Source of the DNA: Herbidospora sakaeratensis | GTDB lineage: Bacteria; Actinomycetota; Actinomycetes; Streptosporangiales; Streptosporangiaceae | Assembly (NCBI RefSeq): GCF_001570525.1 | Contig: NZ_BBXC01000029.1 | Span: forward strand, 18,183 to 79,652 | Direction: 5' to 3' | Length of the DNA: 61,470 nt | Shown here: positions 46,025 to 56,945 of the stretch, piece by piece | Layout: the number at the start of each line of letters is the position of its first letter | Numbering within the stretch: position 1 is the first letter of the stretch | Notes under the pieces: generated by a model | Databases searched by the model: none | What the model was told of the DNA's origin: nothing | Seen by the model: the letters and a program-made list of their open reading frames with translations, nothing else | Made by a program: the position numbers and the translations under genes

Positions 46025-46184
46025 GCCACGAGACGCGGTCTGCGGATGGGGACCTGGCCGGACGGGTCGGCCGTCCGCCATAGTTCTCGGCGGCAGTCGA
46101 CCGAGGGTGGGGACTGTCTAGCCGACGGGGCGCCGCGCGACCGCGAGCCCAGAAGCGGCATTTACTCATGGGGGTGTACGACGT

Positions 46185-47144
46185 ATGACCGACCAGAACA
46201 CCGGTGGGCACGTTCCGGTGCTGCTCGGCCGTGTGCTGGAGCTGCTGGCTCCCGCGCTCACCGGGCCGTCTCCGGTGGTCGTCGACGCCAACCTGGGCCT
46301 CGGGGGCCACGCCGAGGCGATCCTCGCCGCACATCCCGACGTGCACCTCATCGGCATCGACCGCGACCCGTTCGCCATCGACCACTCCACCAAACGGCTG
46401 GCGCCCTACGCCGACCGCACGACCATCGTGCGCGCGGTCTCCAGTGAGCTTCCCGAGGTGCTCGCCGACAGCGGCCACCCGGTCATCCACGGCGCGCTGT
46501 TCGACCTCGGCGTCTCCTCGCCGCAGCTCGACGAGGCCGACCGCGGGTTCGCCTACTCCTACGACGCGCCCCTCGACATGCGCATGGACCGCGACCAGGA
46601 GCTGACCGCCGCCGACGTGGTGAACACCTACGAGCCCCGCGACCTGGCCCGGGTGCTGCGCGACTTCGGCGAGGAACGCTTCGCCGCGCGCATCGCCGAG
46701 CGGGTCGCCAAGGAACGGGCCGTCGAGCCGATCACCTCGACCAAACGCCTCGCCGACCTCGTGCGCGAGGCGATCCCCGCCGCGACCCGCCGGACCGGCG
46801 GCAACCCGGCGAAACGAACCTTCCAGGCGTTGCGCATCGAAGTGAACGCGGAGCTGGCCGCCCTCGACGCGGCCCTGCCCGCCTCGCTCGACGCGCTCGC
46901 GGTGGGCGGGCGCGTGGTCGTGCTCTCCTACCACTCCTTGGAGGACCGGCTCACCAAGCAGGTCCTCGCGGCGCGAACCAGGGAAACCGGCCCTCCGGGG
47001 CTGCCGGTCCCGTTGGAGGCTCACCAGCCCCGGTTCCGTCACCTGACAAGGGGGGCCGAGCTCCCCGACGACGACGAGCTGGCCCGCAACCCGCGGGCCG
47101 CCTCGGCCCGGTTGCGGGCGGCAGAGAGGATCCGCCAGGGATGA
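46185..47144 (+). CDS. rsmH: 16S rRNA (cytosine(1402)-N(4))-methyltransferase
   Basis: RsmH (MraW) methylates N4 of C1402 in the ribosomal decoding centre. The 319-aa protein has [13 protein letters not shown], the SAM motif [16 protein letters not shown] (usually DGTLGxGGH, here DANLGLGGH), [20 protein letters not shown], and the conserved tail [17 protein letters not shown]. The ATG lies 244 nt after mraZ. Its stop overlaps the next ATG. Confidence 0.95.
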   Translation: MTDQNTGGHVPVLLGRVLELLAPALTGPSPVVVDANLGLGGHAEAILAAHPDVHLIGIDRDPFAIDHSTKRLAPYADRTTIVRAVSSELPEVLADSGHPVIHGALFDLGVSSPQLDEADRGFAYSYDAPLDMRMDRDQELTAADVVNTYEPRDLARVLRDFGEERFAARIAERVAKERAVEPITSTKRLADLVREAIPAATRRTGGNPAKRTFQALRIEVNAELAALDAALPASLDALAVGGRVVVLSYHSLEDRLTKQVLAARTRETGPPGLPVPLEAHQPRFRHLTRGAELPDDDELARNPRAASARLRAAERIRQG

Positions 47145-47683
47145 GGCCGACGATGAGCCCACTGAAAGACCCGAAGACCGGCGCCAAGCCCGGCGCCAAG
47201 CCCGGCGCCAAGCCCGACGCGCGCCGTCGCCCGCGCGGCCCCGTGACCCACGCCCGCCCGGTCGAGCGGACGGAGGTCCCGGTCGCCCGGCGCGCGCCGC
47301 AACCGCCGTCCGAACGGCGGCGTCCGCCGAGGGCGCCCTTCGTCATGCTCGTCGTCGGCCTGCTCGGCGGCGGTCTGGTCAGCCTGCTGCTGCTCAACAC
47401 GGTGCTGGCGCAGGACTCGTTCAAGCACAACGAGCTGCGCCGCGTGAACGAGCAGCTGCGTCAGCAGGCCGACGCGGAGAAGGGCCGCATCCGCGACGCC
47501 CGCCAGCCCGACGCGGTCGCCAAGGGCGCCGTGCAGCACGGCGTCTCGCCCGACGAGTCGGCCCCGAAGTGGGTCGGCGGCGGTCACACGCCGTCGGCGC
47601 CGGGCGCCGAGCCCACCACGTCGGGCCGCACCGAGCCCGGCGGCGCGGCTGAGGCTTCGGAGACGGGGAGCAGCGAGCAGTGA
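47141..47683 (+). CDS. ftsL: FtsL-like septal membrane protein
   Basis: The 180-aa bitopic protein has a basic, Pro-rich cytoplasmic part (residues 1-~65), one transmembrane helix ([21 protein letters not shown]), and an extracytoplasmic coiled-coil-like stretch ([19 protein letters not shown]), followed by a Gly/Pro/Ser-rich tail. Sequence similarity to FtsL is weak by nature; the call rests on size, topology and position between rsmH and ftsI. The N-terminus holds a perfect triple 12-nt repeat encoding [12 protein letters not shown]. The ATG overlaps rsmH as ATGA; an ATG at 47153 is an alternative. Confidence 0.75.
   Translation: MRPTMSPLKDPKTGAKPGAKPGAKPDARRRPRGPVTHARPVERTEVPVARRAPQPPSERRRPPRAPFVMLVVGLLGGGLVSLLLLNTVLAQDSFKHNELRRVNEQLRQQADAEKGRIRDARQPDAVAKGAVQHGVSPDESAPKWVGGGHTPSAPGAEPTTSGRTEPGGAAEASETGSSEQ
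47180..47215 (+). repeat. three perfect 12-nt tandem repeats in ftsL
   Basis: GGCGCCAAGCCC occurs three times in a row and encodes GAKP units in the cytoplasmic tail. Confidence 0.9.
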
Positions 47684-50292
47684 GCAGTGGCGGCGGCCGC
47701 CCACCGTCCCCGGGCCGGCCGGGCAGCCCCGGCGACCGGGGCCCGCGCGACGGCCGCCGCGCCTCGGGCTCGGGTTCCCACCCGGGCCGCGCCGACGGAC
47801 CGGGCCGCCCCCGGCGCCCCGACGACCCGGGCCGCCCCCGTGAGGCCGACACCGAACCGGGCGCCCCCCGCACGGGCCGCCCGGCCGACGACCATCCGGA
47901 GACCTCCCGCGAAGGCCGCCGCCCCACCGACGGCGGCGCGCGTTCCCGCGACGGCGGACGGTCCGGCGACGCCGGCGCGCGTTCCCGCGAGAGCGGGCGG
48001 GCCGGTGAGGGCGGCGCGCGCTCGCGTGAGGGTGTGCGCCCTGGCGACGGCGGCGCTCGTTCCCGTGATGGCGGTCGGGCCGGTGACAACGGAGCTCGGC
48101 CTCGCACGCGGGGGCCGGCCGGTGACGGTGGTGCGCGCTCGCGTGATGGCGGGCGCGGCGAGTCCGGCCTTCGTGACGAGGGCCGGTTTCACGACGGGGG
48201 CCGTCCCGGAGACGGCCGATCCAGGAATGCCGCACGCCCGGCTGACGCCCGCTCGGCCGACGGGCGTGCCCGCACGGGCGGCCGCGCTGGCGACGGACCG
48301 TCTCGTGGCGGTGGTCGTCCTGCCGACGGATCTCTTCGTGACGGTGGCCGGTTCGCCGACGGGCCGCTTCGTGAGGGCGCCCGTGGGCGGGACGGCGCCG
48401 GGAGGCCGTCGCGGCCCGGAGAAAGGCCCGGCGAGAGGTCCGGCGACCGGCCCGCGCGGCCGTTGCGGCCGGGGGAGCGGCCGGTCCTGGGGCGCGACGG
48501 CGACGTGCCGCCGCGCAGGTCGCCCGCAGGGCCCGGGGGGCCGCCTCGGCGGCCGGGGCCGCCGCCGCGACCCGCGGTGTTGCGGCTGGGCAATCCGCGG
48601 CGGCGGATCAACATCGCGCTGATGGCCATGGCCGTGGTGTTGTCGCTGTTCGCCGGGCGGCTGGTGCAGCTGCAGGGGCTGAACTCCAAGACGTTCCAGG
48701 CCAAGGCCGCCGACCAGCGGGTCACGCCCGAGGTCCTGCCGGCCAAGCGGGGGTCGATCACCGACGCCAACGGCAACGAGCTGGCCGTCACGGCCGACGC
48801 CCGGGAGATCTACCTCGACCCCAAGGAGGTCAAGGAGACCCAGCGGGAGCTGATCGCCACCACGCTCTCGGCCGAGCTCGGCAAGCCCAAGGACGGCATC
48901 GCCGCCAAGCTCGCCCAGGTCGACAAGCGTTACCTGGTCGTCGCCCGCGACGTCGACCCGCTGGTCGCCCGCAAGATCATGGGCATGGGCTTCCGGGGGG
49001 TGGGCTCCAAGCCGACGTACCGGCGGCTCTATCCCGGCGGCACGCTGGCCGGCGGGCTGGTCGGGTTCGTCGGCGACGACGGGTTCGGGCTCGAGGGGCT
49101 GGAGCAGGCGTACAACAAGACGCTCGCGGGTCAGGACGGCCAGCAGAGCATCGAGATCGGCCGGGGCGGCGAGCGCATCCCGATGACGCGCAGCACCCGC
49201 CAGGCGCCGGTGCCCGGCCGCGACCTGCGGCTGACGATCGACCGGTACATCCAGTGGGCCGCCTACGAGGCGATCGCCAAGCAGGTCAAGGCGGTCGGGG
49301 CGCGCAGCGGCAGCGTCATCGTCATGGACATCAAGACCGGGCAGATCCTCGCCATGGCCAACGCGCCCGAGGTCGACCTGCGCGACTGGCAGGCGACCAG
49401 CGCCGAAGACCGGGGCAACAAGGCCGCCGCCGAGGTGTTCGAGCCGGGCTCCACCAACAAGGTCATCACGGCCGCCGCCGCGCTGGAGGCGGGCGTGGTC
49501 GCGCCGTCGACGCTGTTCACGGTGCCCGACAACATCCAGTGCGCCGACAAGGTGCTGCGCGACGCCCACCCGCACCCGACCGAGCAGATGACCTTCGCCC
49601 AGATCCTCGAGGAGTCGAGCAACGTCGGCACGATCATGGCGGGCACCAAGATCACCGACCAGCGGCTGCACAACATGTTCACCGCCTTCGGCTTCGGCGC
49701 GAAGAGCGGCGGCAGCATCCCGAGCGAGGAGGCCGGCCTGCTGCCCGACTGGCAGGACTGGAGCGGCTCCCAGCGCTGCACCATCATGTACGGCCAGGGC
49801 ATCAGCGTCACCGCCCTCCAGATGGCCAGCGTCTACCAGACCATCGCCAACGGCGGCGTGCGGCTGACCCCCACGATCGTCGCGGGCACCACCGACGAGA
49901 AGGGCCACCTGGTCCCGGCCGCCGCCCCGAAGCAGACCCGGGTGATCAGCGAACTGACCGCCCGCCAGCTCGCCGGCATGCTCGAGAAGGCGGTCGCCGG
50001 AGCCGACGGAACCGGTGGCGCGGCCGCCATCGAGGGCTACCGGGTGGCGGGCAAAACCGGAACCGCCATGCGCTATGACCAGAAATGTGGCGGATACTGC
50101 GGTTATACGGCGACCTTCGTCGGCTTCACCCCCGCCGAAGCGCCCCGCCTGATGGCCCTGGCCGTCATTCAGGACCCGAAAAAAGACCATTACGGCGGTA
50201 CGATCGCCGCGCCCGTTTTCCAGGAAGTCATGACTTTTGCGTTGAAGACCAAGAAAATCCCGCCGACCGGGTCGACGAGCCTTCTCCGGTGA
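47680..50292 (+). CDS. ftsI: penicillin-binding protein FtsI (PBP3 class) with a long N-terminal extension
   Basis: FtsI is the septal transpeptidase working with FtsW. The 870-aa protein has the class B PBP plan: membrane helix (residues ~309-328), dimerisation domain (AKRGSITDANGNELAVT), and transpeptidase domain with STNK at 591-594 (active Ser591), SSN at 646-648 and KTGT at 792-795. Unusually, ~300 residues of Gly/Arg/Asp/Pro-rich, probably disordered cytoplasmic sequence come first, with a ~13-residue repeat at about 84-180. Relatives usually have a much shorter tail. The frame is intact. The GTG overlaps ftsL as GTGA. Confidence 0.94.
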   Translation: MSSGGGRPPSPGRPGSPGDRGPRDGRRASGSGSHPGRADGPGRPRRPDDPGRPREADTEPGAPRTGRPADDHPETSREGRRPTDGGARSRDGGRSGDAGARSRESGRAGEGGARSREGVRPGDGGARSRDGGRAGDNGARPRTRGPAGDGGARSRDGGRGESGLRDEGRFHDGGRPGDGRSRNAARPADARSADGRARTGGRAGDGPSRGGGRPADGSLRDGGRFADGPLREGARGRDGAGRPSRPGERPGERSGDRPARPLRPGERPVLGRDGDVPPRRSPAGPGGPPRRPGPPPRPAVLRLGNPRRRINIALMAMAVVLSLFAGRLVQLQGLNSKTFQAKAADQRVTPEVLPAKRGSITDANGNELAVTADAREIYLDPKEVKETQRELIATTLSAELGKPKDGIAAKLAQVDKRYLVVARDVDPLVARKIMGMGFRGVGSKPTYRRLYPGGTLAGGLVGFVGDDGFGLEGLEQAYNKTLAGQDGQQSIEIGRGGERIPMTRSTRQAPVPGRDLRLTIDRYIQWAAYEAIAKQVKAVGARSGSVIVMDIKTGQILAMANAPEVDLRDWQATSAEDRGNKAAAEVFEPGSTNKVITAAAALEAGVVAPSTLFTVPDNIQCADKVLRDAHPHPTEQMTFAQILEESSNVGTIMAGTKITDQRLHNMFTAFGFGAKSGGSIPSEEAGLLPDWQDWSGSQRCTIMYGQGISVTALQMASVYQTIANGGVRLTPTIVAGTTDEKGHLVPAAAPKQTRVISELTARQLAGMLEKAVAGADGTGGAAAIEGYRVAGKTGTAMRYDQKCGGYCGYTATFVGFTPAEAPRLMALAVIQDPKKDHYGGTIAAPVFQEVMTFALKTKKIPPTGSTSLLR
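47925..48220 (+). repeat. ~39-nt degenerate repeats in the ftsI 5' part
   Basis: Six or so units encode variants of DGGARSRDGGRAG in residues ~84-180 of FtsI. The units differ at many positions, so the array is old or under loose constraint. Confidence 0.75.
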
Positions 50293-50302
50293 CCGGGAAC
50301 GA

Positions 50303-50308
50303 TACGCT
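50303..50308 (+). promoter_or_regulatory. -10 hexamer for murE, probably leaderless
   Basis: TACGCT lies exactly 6 nt before the murE GTG, inside the only real gap between ftsI and murE. It could give the mur genes an extra promoter. Confidence 0.4.
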
Positions 50309-50314
50309 CTCGCC

Positions 50315-51871
50315 GTGAACGAGCCCGACCGCACCGCCCGACCTTCACCGGATCAGCAGATGCGCCCGTCGTCCAGCCCGCCGCGCCCGCTCTCGGGGCT
50401 CACGGCCCTGCTCGGCGTGCAGTCGGTCGCCGGTGCGGGGCGCGGCGTGGTCACCGGGGTCACGATCGACTCCCGCCGGGTCCGCCGGGGCGACCTCTAC
50501 GTCGCCATCCAGGGCAAGACCGCGCACGGCGCCACCTTCAGCTCGGCCGCCATGGGCGCCGGCGCGAGCGCCATCCTGACCGACCACGAGGGCGCCGAGA
50601 TGGCCGCCGAGACCGGCCTGCCGGTGTTCGTGCTGCCCGACCCGCGCGCGGTGCTCGGCCAGGTGGCCGCCTGGGTCTACGGCCAGCCGGCCGCCGACAT
50701 CCCGGTCATCGGGGTCACCGGCACCAGCGGCAAGTCGACCTCGACCTTCCTGCTGGAGGCGGGGCTGCGCGCGGCCGGGCACCGCACCGGCCTGGTCGGC
50801 GGCGTCGAGATCCACGCGGGCGACGTCGTCATCAAGCCCGAGCTGACCACCCCCGAGGCCAGCGACCTGCAGGGCCTGTTCGCGCTGATGCGCGAGCAGA
50901 AGGTGAGCGCCGCGACGATGGAGGTCTCCAGCCACGCGCTGGCGCTGGGCCGGGTCGAGGGCCTGTTCTACGACGTCGCGATCTTCACCAACCTGTCGCA
51001 GGACCACCTCGACTTCCACAGGGACTTCGACGACTACTTCGCCGCCAAGGCGCGCCTGTTCACGCCGGAGTTCTCCCGGCTGGGCGTGATCAACGTCGAC
51101 GACCCCCACGGGCGCGAGCTGGCCGGGTTCGTGAAGATCCCGATCACCACGTTCTCGGCCGAGGGCGCGGCCGACGCCGAGTGGCGGGCGGCCGACGTCC
51201 GGCTCGGGGCCGACGGGAGCTCCTTCCGGGTCGTCGGGCCGGGCGGGGTCGAGGCCGACGTGACCGTCGGGCTGCCGGGTCCGTTCAACGTCGCCAACAC
51301 CCTGGGCGCGCTCGTGGCGCTCGTGGAGTCGGGGGTGCCGCTGCAGACCGCCGTCCACGGGGTGAGCGGGTTCCGCGGCGTCCCGGGGCGGATGGAGCGG
51401 GTGCCCGGCGGCGACGGGTTCCAGGCGATCGTCGACTACGCCCACAAACCGGGCGCGGTCGAGTCGGTGTTGCGTGCGCTGCGCGAGGTCACCGACGGTA
51501 CTCTGACGGTCGTCCTGGGCTGCGGCGGCGACCGCGACAGCGGCAAGCGCGCCCTCATGGGCGAGGCCGCGGCGCGGCTGGCCGACGTGGCCGTGTTCAC
51601 CAGTGACAACCCCCGCAGCGAAGACCCGCTCGCGATCATCGCCGCGATGCTCGACGGCGCGCTGGCCGTGCCGCGCGAAGACCGCGCCCGCGTGATCGTC
51701 GAGCCTGACCGGGCCGCCGCGATCGACCTGGCGATCTCCAGGGCCGGCCGGGGCGACGTGGTCGTCGTGGCCGGGAAGGGCCACGAGCAGGGGCAGTACT
51801 TCGCGGGCGAAGTCGTCCCGTTCGATGACCGTGACGTGGTCGCCGCCGCCATCAGCAGGAGGAACGCATGA
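50315..51871 (+). CDS. murE: UDP-MurNAc-tripeptide synthetase MurE
   Basis: MurE adds the third stem-peptide residue to UDP-MurNAc-L-Ala-D-Glu. The 518-aa protein has TIDSRRVRRGDLYVAIQG, the ATP-binding loop GVTGTSGKSTSTFLL (GTSGKS where many have GTNGKT), the carbamylated-lysine region, and DNPR in TSDNPRSED. DNPR is the signature for meso-diaminopimelate, so the wall is probably DAP-type. The first ~30 residues are Pro/Ser-rich and not part of the fold. It starts with GTG 22 nt after ftsI. Confidence 0.95.
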   Translation: MNEPDRTARPSPDQQMRPSSSPPRPLSGLTALLGVQSVAGAGRGVVTGVTIDSRRVRRGDLYVAIQGKTAHGATFSSAAMGAGASAILTDHEGAEMAAETGLPVFVLPDPRAVLGQVAAWVYGQPAADIPVIGVTGTSGKSTSTFLLEAGLRAAGHRTGLVGGVEIHAGDVVIKPELTTPEASDLQGLFALMREQKVSAATMEVSSHALALGRVEGLFYDVAIFTNLSQDHLDFHRDFDDYFAAKARLFTPEFSRLGVINVDDPHGRELAGFVKIPITTFSAEGAADAEWRAADVRLGADGSSFRVVGPGGVEADVTVGLPGPFNVANTLGALVALVESGVPLQTAVHGVSGFRGVPGRMERVPGGDGFQAIVDYAHKPGAVESVLRALREVTDGTLTVVLGCGGDRDSGKRALMGEAAARLADVAVFTSDNPRSEDPLAIIAAMLDGALAVPREDRARVIVEPDRAAAIDLAISRAGRGDVVVVAGKGHEQGQYFAGEVVPFDDRDVVAAAISRRNA

Positions 51872-53235
51872 TCCCGTTGCCGCTGGGCCGGGTCGCAGAG
51901 ATCACATCGGGCGCCCTCACGGGCCAGGCCGACCCGGGCGCCGTCGTGAGAGGCCCGGTGGTGATCGACTCGCGGGCCGCCGAGCCGGGGTCGCTGTTCG
52001 TCGCGATCAGGGGCGAGCGGGCCGACGGCCACGACTTCGCCGCCCAGGCCCTCGCCTCGGGCGCGGCCGCCGTGCTGGCCTCCCGGCCGGTCGACGGGCC
52101 GGCCGTCGTGGTCGACGACGTCGTGGCGGCGCTGGCGAAGCTGGCCAACGCCGTCGTCACGAACCTGCCGAAGGCGACCGTGGTCGGGGTGACCGGGTCG
52201 GCCGGCAAGACGTCGACCAAAGACCTGATGGCCCGGCTGGCGGCCAGGATCGGTCCAACGGTGGCGCCGGTGGGGTCGTACAACAACGAGATCGGGCACC
52301 CCCTCACGGTGCTCAAGGCCGACGAGGACACGCGGTTCCTGGTGCTGGAGCTGTCGGCGCGTAACGCCGGACATATCGCTTATCTGGCGGAAATCGCCCC
52401 GCCGTCCATCGGGGTCGTCCTCAACGTCGGCACCGCCCACCTCGGCGTGTTCGGCGGCAAGGAGGCCATCGCGCGGGCCAAGGGCGAGCTGCCCGAGGCG
52501 CTGCCCTCCTCGGGCGTCGCGGTGCTGAACCTCGACGACCCGCTGGTCGCCGCGATGAGCGGGCGCACCCGGGCGCGGGTCCTCTACTTCGGCCGCACCC
52601 GCAGCGCCCACGTGCGCGCCTCCCACGAGACCCTCGACGACCGGGGCCGGGCCCGGTTCACCCTCCACACCCCCGCCGGCGAGGCCGACGTGGCGCTGCG
52701 CCTCCACGGCGCCCACGCGGTCGAGAACGCGCTGGCCGCCGCGGCCGCCGCCCACGAGCTGGGGTTGTCGCCGGCCGCTATCGCCGAGGAGCTGTCGCTG
52801 GCCGAGCCGCGCAGCCGCTGGCGGATGGAGGTCACCGACCGCCCCGACGGCGTGACCGTCGTCAACGACGCCTACAACGCCAACCCCGACTCGATGCGCG
52901 CCGCCTTCGCCGCGCTGCTCGCCCTGGCCGGCCACCGCCGCAAGCACGCGGTCGTGGCCTCCCTGCGCGAGCTCGGCGACGACGCCCCCGAGCTCAACGC
53001 GGGGGTCGGCCGCCTGGCCGCGGGAGCCGGTCTGGCGACCCTGGTGGTCGTGGGGGAGGACGCCGGGCAGATCATCGCCGGCGCCCCCGACGCGATCCAC
53101 GCCCCCGACGTCGAGGCCGCCGTGGCCGAGCTCACCGGCCGCCTGGCGCCGGGTGACGTCGTATTGATCAAGGGACCCCGGGCCGCCGGGCTGGAGAAGG
53201 TCGCCGAAGCCCTGTTGGGGGGTGACGCCCGGTGA
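51868..53235 (+). CDS. murF: UDP-MurNAc-tripeptide-D-Ala-D-Ala ligase MurF
   Basis: MurF completes the UDP-MurNAc-pentapeptide by adding D-Ala-D-Ala. The 455-aa protein has [20 protein letters not shown], the P-loop [27 protein letters not shown], and the substrate motif [11 protein letters not shown]. The segment after it reads [13 protein letters not shown], where many MurF have GEMLELG. The ATG overlaps the murE stop as ATGA. Confidence 0.95.
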   Translation: MIPLPLGRVAEITSGALTGQADPGAVVRGPVVIDSRAAEPGSLFVAIRGERADGHDFAAQALASGAAAVLASRPVDGPAVVVDDVVAALAKLANAVVTNLPKATVVGVTGSAGKTSTKDLMARLAARIGPTVAPVGSYNNEIGHPLTVLKADEDTRFLVLELSARNAGHIAYLAEIAPPSIGVVLNVGTAHLGVFGGKEAIARAKGELPEALPSSGVAVLNLDDPLVAAMSGRTRARVLYFGRTRSAHVRASHETLDDRGRARFTLHTPAGEADVALRLHGAHAVENALAAAAAAHELGLSPAAIAEELSLAEPRSRWRMEVTDRPDGVTVVNDAYNANPDSMRAAFAALLALAGHRRKHAVVASLRELGDDAPELNAGVGRLAAGAGLATLVVVGEDAGQIIAGAPDAIHAPDVEAAVAELTGRLAPGDVVLIKGPRAAGLEKVAEALLGGDAR

Positions 53236-54308
53236 GAGACATCATCGTCGCCGCAGCGGTCGCGCTCGTCGTCTCGATGCTCGGCACCCCCATCGCGATC
53301 CGGCTGTTCGGGCGGCGCGGCTACGGCCAGAACATCCGCGAGGAGGGCCCCCAGGGCCACTACGACAAGAAGGGCACGCCCACCATGGGCGGCACGGTGA
53401 TCGTGATCGCCGCCCTCCTCGGCTACGCCGTCGCCCACCTGGCCACCATGTTGTCGGCCAATCCCTCGCCCCCCACCGCCTCCGCGCTGCTCGTCCTCTT
53501 CCTCATGACGGGCCTGGGCGTGGTCGGCTTCCTCGACGACTTCATCAAGATCTACAAGCAGCGCAGCCTGGGCCTGCGGTCGGGCGCCAAGGCCCTCGGC
53601 CAGCTCCTCGTCGGCGTCGTCTTCGCGATCCTCGTGGTGCGTTTCCCCAACGCCTACGCGGTCACCCCCGCCGAGACCCGGTTGTCCTTCCTCCGCGACT
53701 TCGGCCCCTCGATCGGCCTCATCGGCTTCATCATCTGGGTGCTCATCATGATCGTCGGGTTCTCCAACGCGGTGAACCTGACCGACGGTCTCGACGGCCT
53801 GGCCTCCGGCGCCACCGGCGTGGTGCTGGCGTCGTACGTGCTCATCGGCAACTGGCAGCTGCGCAACAGCTGCACGACCGCGATCCTCGGGCCCAACTGC
53901 TACATCGTGCGCGACCCGCTCGACCTGGCCGTCGTGGCCGCCGCCGTGCTCGGCGCGCTGATCGGGTTCCTGTGGTGGAACGCCCCCCCGGCCAAGATCT
54001 TCATGGGCGACACCGGATCGCTGGCCCTCGGCGGCGTGATCGCCGGTCTGGCCATCACCACCCGCACCCAGCTGCTCCTGCTGCTGCTGGCGGGCCTGAC
54101 CGTCGTCATCACCTCCTCGGTGATCATCCAGGTCGGGTTCTTCAAGATGACCAGGAAACGCATCTTCCGGATGGCGCCCCTTCAGCACCACTTCGAGCTC
54201 AAGGGCTGGGCCGAGACCACGATCGTGGTCCGGTTCTGGCTGATCGCGATGTTGTGCGCCGCCGCCGGGCTCGGTCTCTTCTACGTGGAATGGATGCCCA
54301 AGACGTGA
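53232..54308 (+). CDS. mraY: phospho-MurNAc-pentapeptide-transferase MraY
   Basis: MraY transfers phospho-MurNAc-pentapeptide to undecaprenyl phosphate at the membrane, making lipid I. The 358-aa protein has about ten transmembrane helices and the motifs [21 protein letters not shown] with catalytic Asp residues, [12 protein letters not shown], and [12 protein letters not shown]. The C-terminal [15 protein letters not shown] is typical of the family. The GTG overlaps the murF stop as GTGA. Confidence 0.97.
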   Translation: MRDIIVAAAVALVVSMLGTPIAIRLFGRRGYGQNIREEGPQGHYDKKGTPTMGGTVIVIAALLGYAVAHLATMLSANPSPPTASALLVLFLMTGLGVVGFLDDFIKIYKQRSLGLRSGAKALGQLLVGVVFAILVVRFPNAYAVTPAETRLSFLRDFGPSIGLIGFIIWVLIMIVGFSNAVNLTDGLDGLASGATGVVLASYVLIGNWQLRNSCTTAILGPNCYIVRDPLDLAVVAAAVLGALIGFLWWNAPPAKIFMGDTGSLALGGVIAGLAITTRTQLLLLLLAGLTVVITSSVIIQVGFFKMTRKRIFRMAPLQHHFELKGWAETTIVVRFWLIAMLCAAAGLGLFYVEWMPKT

Positions 54309-55651
54309 GCCGTGTCGTCGTCGCCGGGCTCGGCGTCTCGGGCACCGCCGCCGCGCGCGGCCTGGCCCTGGGCGGCGAGCGGGTCGTCGTGGTCGAGCAG
54401 TCCGACCGGCCGCTGCCTGCGGAGCTCGCCGACCTCGGGGTCGAGAAGGCCGACCGGCTGCCCGACAAGGTGGAGCTGGTCGTCACCTCGCCGGGCTGGC
54501 GGCCCGGCCACCCGCTGCTGGTCGAGGCGGCGGCGGCCGGGATCGAGGTCATCGGCGAGGTCGAGCTGGCCTGGCGGCTGCGCCACGAGGGCGCCGCGCC
54601 GTGGCTGGCCCTCACCGGGACCAACGGCAAGACGACGGCCGTGCGCATGCTGACGTCCATCCTCGAGGCGGCGGGGGAGCGGCCGCTGGCGGTCGGCAAC
54701 GTCGGCACCCCGATCATCGACGCGGTCCTCGACCCCGGTGACACCACCGTGCTGGCCGTGGAGTTGTCGAGCTTCCAGCTGCACTGGTCGTCCAGCGTCG
54801 CCCCGGCGGCCGCCGCGATCCTCAACGTCGCGCCCGACCACATCGACTGGCACGGTTCCTTCGAGGAGTACGCCGCCGCCAAGGCCCGCATCTTCGCGGG
54901 CGCCGGCGTGGTCGTGCACAACGCCGACGACCCCTGGGCGGCCCGGCTCGCCGAGCCCTACGACTCGATCGGGTTCACGCTCCAGGTGCCCCGGCCGGGC
55001 GAGCTCGGCGTGGTCGAGGACCTGCTGGTCGACCGGGCCTTCTGCGACGACCCGCGCACCTCGGCGGTCGAGCTGGCCACGCTCGCCGACGTCCGGCCGT
55101 TCGCGCCCCACAACGTCGCCAACGCGCTGGCCGCCGCCGCGCTCGCCCGCGCCCACGGGGTGCCGGCCGAGGCGGTGCGCGAGGGGCTGGCGGCGTTCAC
55201 CCCCGACCCCCACCGGATCGCCCACGTGGCGACCGTCGGCGGGGTCTCCTACGTCGACGACTCCAAGGCCACCAACCCCCACGCGGCGGGGGCGTCGCTG
55301 GCGGCGTACCCCTCGATCGTCTGGATCGCGGGCGGGCAGCTGAAGGGCGCCGACGTCGACGATCTGGTCGTGCGGGCCGCCAAGCGGCTGCGCGGCGCGG
55401 TGCTGCTGGGCGCCGACCGGGCCAGGATCGCCGAGGCTCTCGCGCGACACGCGCCGGATGTTCCCGTCGTGGAGGTCGCCGGGGAAGACACTGGGGTGAT
55501 GGACCGTGTCGTCACCGAAGCCGCCCGGCTCGCCTCCCCGGGTGACACCGTGCTGCTGGCCCCCGCCGGGGCGTCATTGGACATGTTCGCCAACTACGGC
55601 GCGCGGGGAGACGCCTTCGCGCGCGCCGTTCGCACCCTGGAACCGCGGTGA
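54305..55651 (+). CDS. murD: UDP-MurNAc-L-alanine:D-glutamate ligase MurD
   Basis: MurD adds D-glutamate to UDP-MurNAc-L-Ala. The 448-aa protein has [20 protein letters not shown] at the N-terminus, the ATP loop [13 protein letters not shown], the [16 protein letters not shown] region and the C-terminal [11 protein letters not shown]. The GTG at 54305 overlaps the mraY stop as GTGA and gives the correct N-terminus. Confidence 0.96.
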   Translation: MSRVVVAGLGVSGTAAARGLALGGERVVVVEQSDRPLPAELADLGVEKADRLPDKVELVVTSPGWRPGHPLLVEAAAAGIEVIGEVELAWRLRHEGAAPWLALTGTNGKTTAVRMLTSILEAAGERPLAVGNVGTPIIDAVLDPGDTTVLAVELSSFQLHWSSSVAPAAAAILNVAPDHIDWHGSFEEYAAAKARIFAGAGVVVHNADDPWAARLAEPYDSIGFTLQVPRPGELGVVEDLLVDRAFCDDPRTSAVELATLADVRPFAPHNVANALAAAALARAHGVPAEAVREGLAAFTPDPHRIAHVATVGGVSYVDDSKATNPHAAGASLAAYPSIVWIAGGQLKGADVDDLVVRAAKRLRGAVLLGADRARIAEALARHAPDVPVVEVAGEDTGVMDRVVTEAARLASPGDTVLLAPAGASLDMFANYGARGDAFARAVRTLEPR

Positions 55652-56901
55652 CCGCCACCCAGGAGGCGGAGGAGACCCAGACCCGGTCGCGTCCGTCGTG
55701 GGCGGCGACCCAGCTCGGCGCCCTGCGCGAGCTGCTGAGCCGCCCGCTGACCTCCTACTACCTGATCCTCGGGTGCAGCGCCCTGCTGCTGGCGCTCGGC
55801 CTCATGATGGTGCTGTCGGCCTCGTCGATCGAGGCGCTGCAGATGATGGGCGACCCGTTCTACTGGTTCCTCAAGCAGTCGCTCTCGGTCGGGCTGGGCC
55901 TGCCCCTCATGTACGTCTGCTCGAAGCTCCCGCAGCGCTATTTCCGGCTGGCCGGATATCCGCTGATGGCGTTGTCCATCATCGGCCTGGTCATGACCAT
56001 CTTCATCGGCTCCTCCGAGCTCGGCGCGCAGCGCTGGATCTACATCGGCAGCCTGACCATCCAGCCGTCCGAGCCGGCCAAGCTGGCCATGGTGATCTGG
56101 GGCGCCGACCTGCTCGCCCGCCGGGCCCGCAACGGCATGATCGAGTGGCGGCACCTGCTGGTCCCGCTGATGCCCGGCGTCGCCATCCTGGCCGTGCTGG
56201 TCATGCTCGGCCGCGACCTCGGCACCACGATCGTGCTGATGATCATCTTCCTGGCGTTGTTGTGGGTCGTCGGCGCGCCGGTGCGGCTGTTCGCCGGCAT
56301 CCTGTCGCTGCTCGCCATGGCCACCGTCTTCATGATCATCTCCGAGGGGTATCGGTCTGACCGGATCGAGGGCTGGCTGAACCCCTGGGGCAACGCGCAG
56401 GGGTCGGGCTACCAGGCCGCCCAGGGGCAGATCGCGATGGGGTCGGGCGGCTGGTTCGGACTCGGCCTCGGGTCGTCGCGGCAGAAGTGGGACTGGCTGC
56501 CCCATGGCGAGAGCGACTTCATCTTCGCCATCCTCGGCGAGGAGCTCGGCCTGATGGGCACCCTCACGGTGCTCTGCCTGTTCGGCCTGCTCTGCTACGC
56601 CGGGCTGCGCATCGCCTCGCGGACCAAGGACCCGTTCATCCGGCTGACCGCCGCCGCCTGCACGGCCTGGATCGGCGGGCAGGCGATCGTGAACATCGGC
56701 GCGGTCATCGGCGCGCTGCCGATCACCGGCATCCCGCTGCCCCTGGTCTCCTACGGCGGATCGGCGCTGTTGCCGACGCTCGCCGCGCTTGGCATGTTGT
56801 TGTCGTTCGCCAAACGCGAGCCGGGGGCCGCCGAGGCCTTGGCCGCACGGGGCCCCGGCCCGGCCGCACGGGCTCTAAGCTGGCTTGGCCTCAAGACCTG
56901 A
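55648..56901 (+). CDS. ftsW: septal peptidoglycan polymerase FtsW
   Basis: FtsW is the SEDS glycosyltransferase that polymerises lipid II at the septum with FtsI. The 417-aa protein has about ten membrane helices and the family motifs [33 protein letters not shown] with the SEDS aspartate, and [21 protein letters not shown]. The C-terminal [21 protein letters not shown] is typical. The GTG overlaps murD as GTGA. Confidence 0.95.
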   Translation: MTATQEAEETQTRSRPSWAATQLGALRELLSRPLTSYYLILGCSALLLALGLMMVLSASSIEALQMMGDPFYWFLKQSLSVGLGLPLMYVCSKLPQRYFRLAGYPLMALSIIGLVMTIFIGSSELGAQRWIYIGSLTIQPSEPAKLAMVIWGADLLARRARNGMIEWRHLLVPLMPGVAILAVLVMLGRDLGTTIVLMIIFLALLWVVGAPVRLFAGILSLLAMATVFMIISEGYRSDRIEGWLNPWGNAQGSGYQAAQGQIAMGSGGWFGLGLGSSRQKWDWLPHGESDFIFAILGEELGLMGTLTVLCLFGLLCYAGLRIASRTKDPFIRLTAAACTAWIGGQAIVNIGAVIGALPITGIPLPLVSYGGSALLPTLAALGMLLSFAKREPGAAEALAARGPGPAARALSWLGLKT

Positions 56902-56945
56902 CGCATACGTGGGCGAACAGGTCCACAGCACGACTAGGGAGAGAC

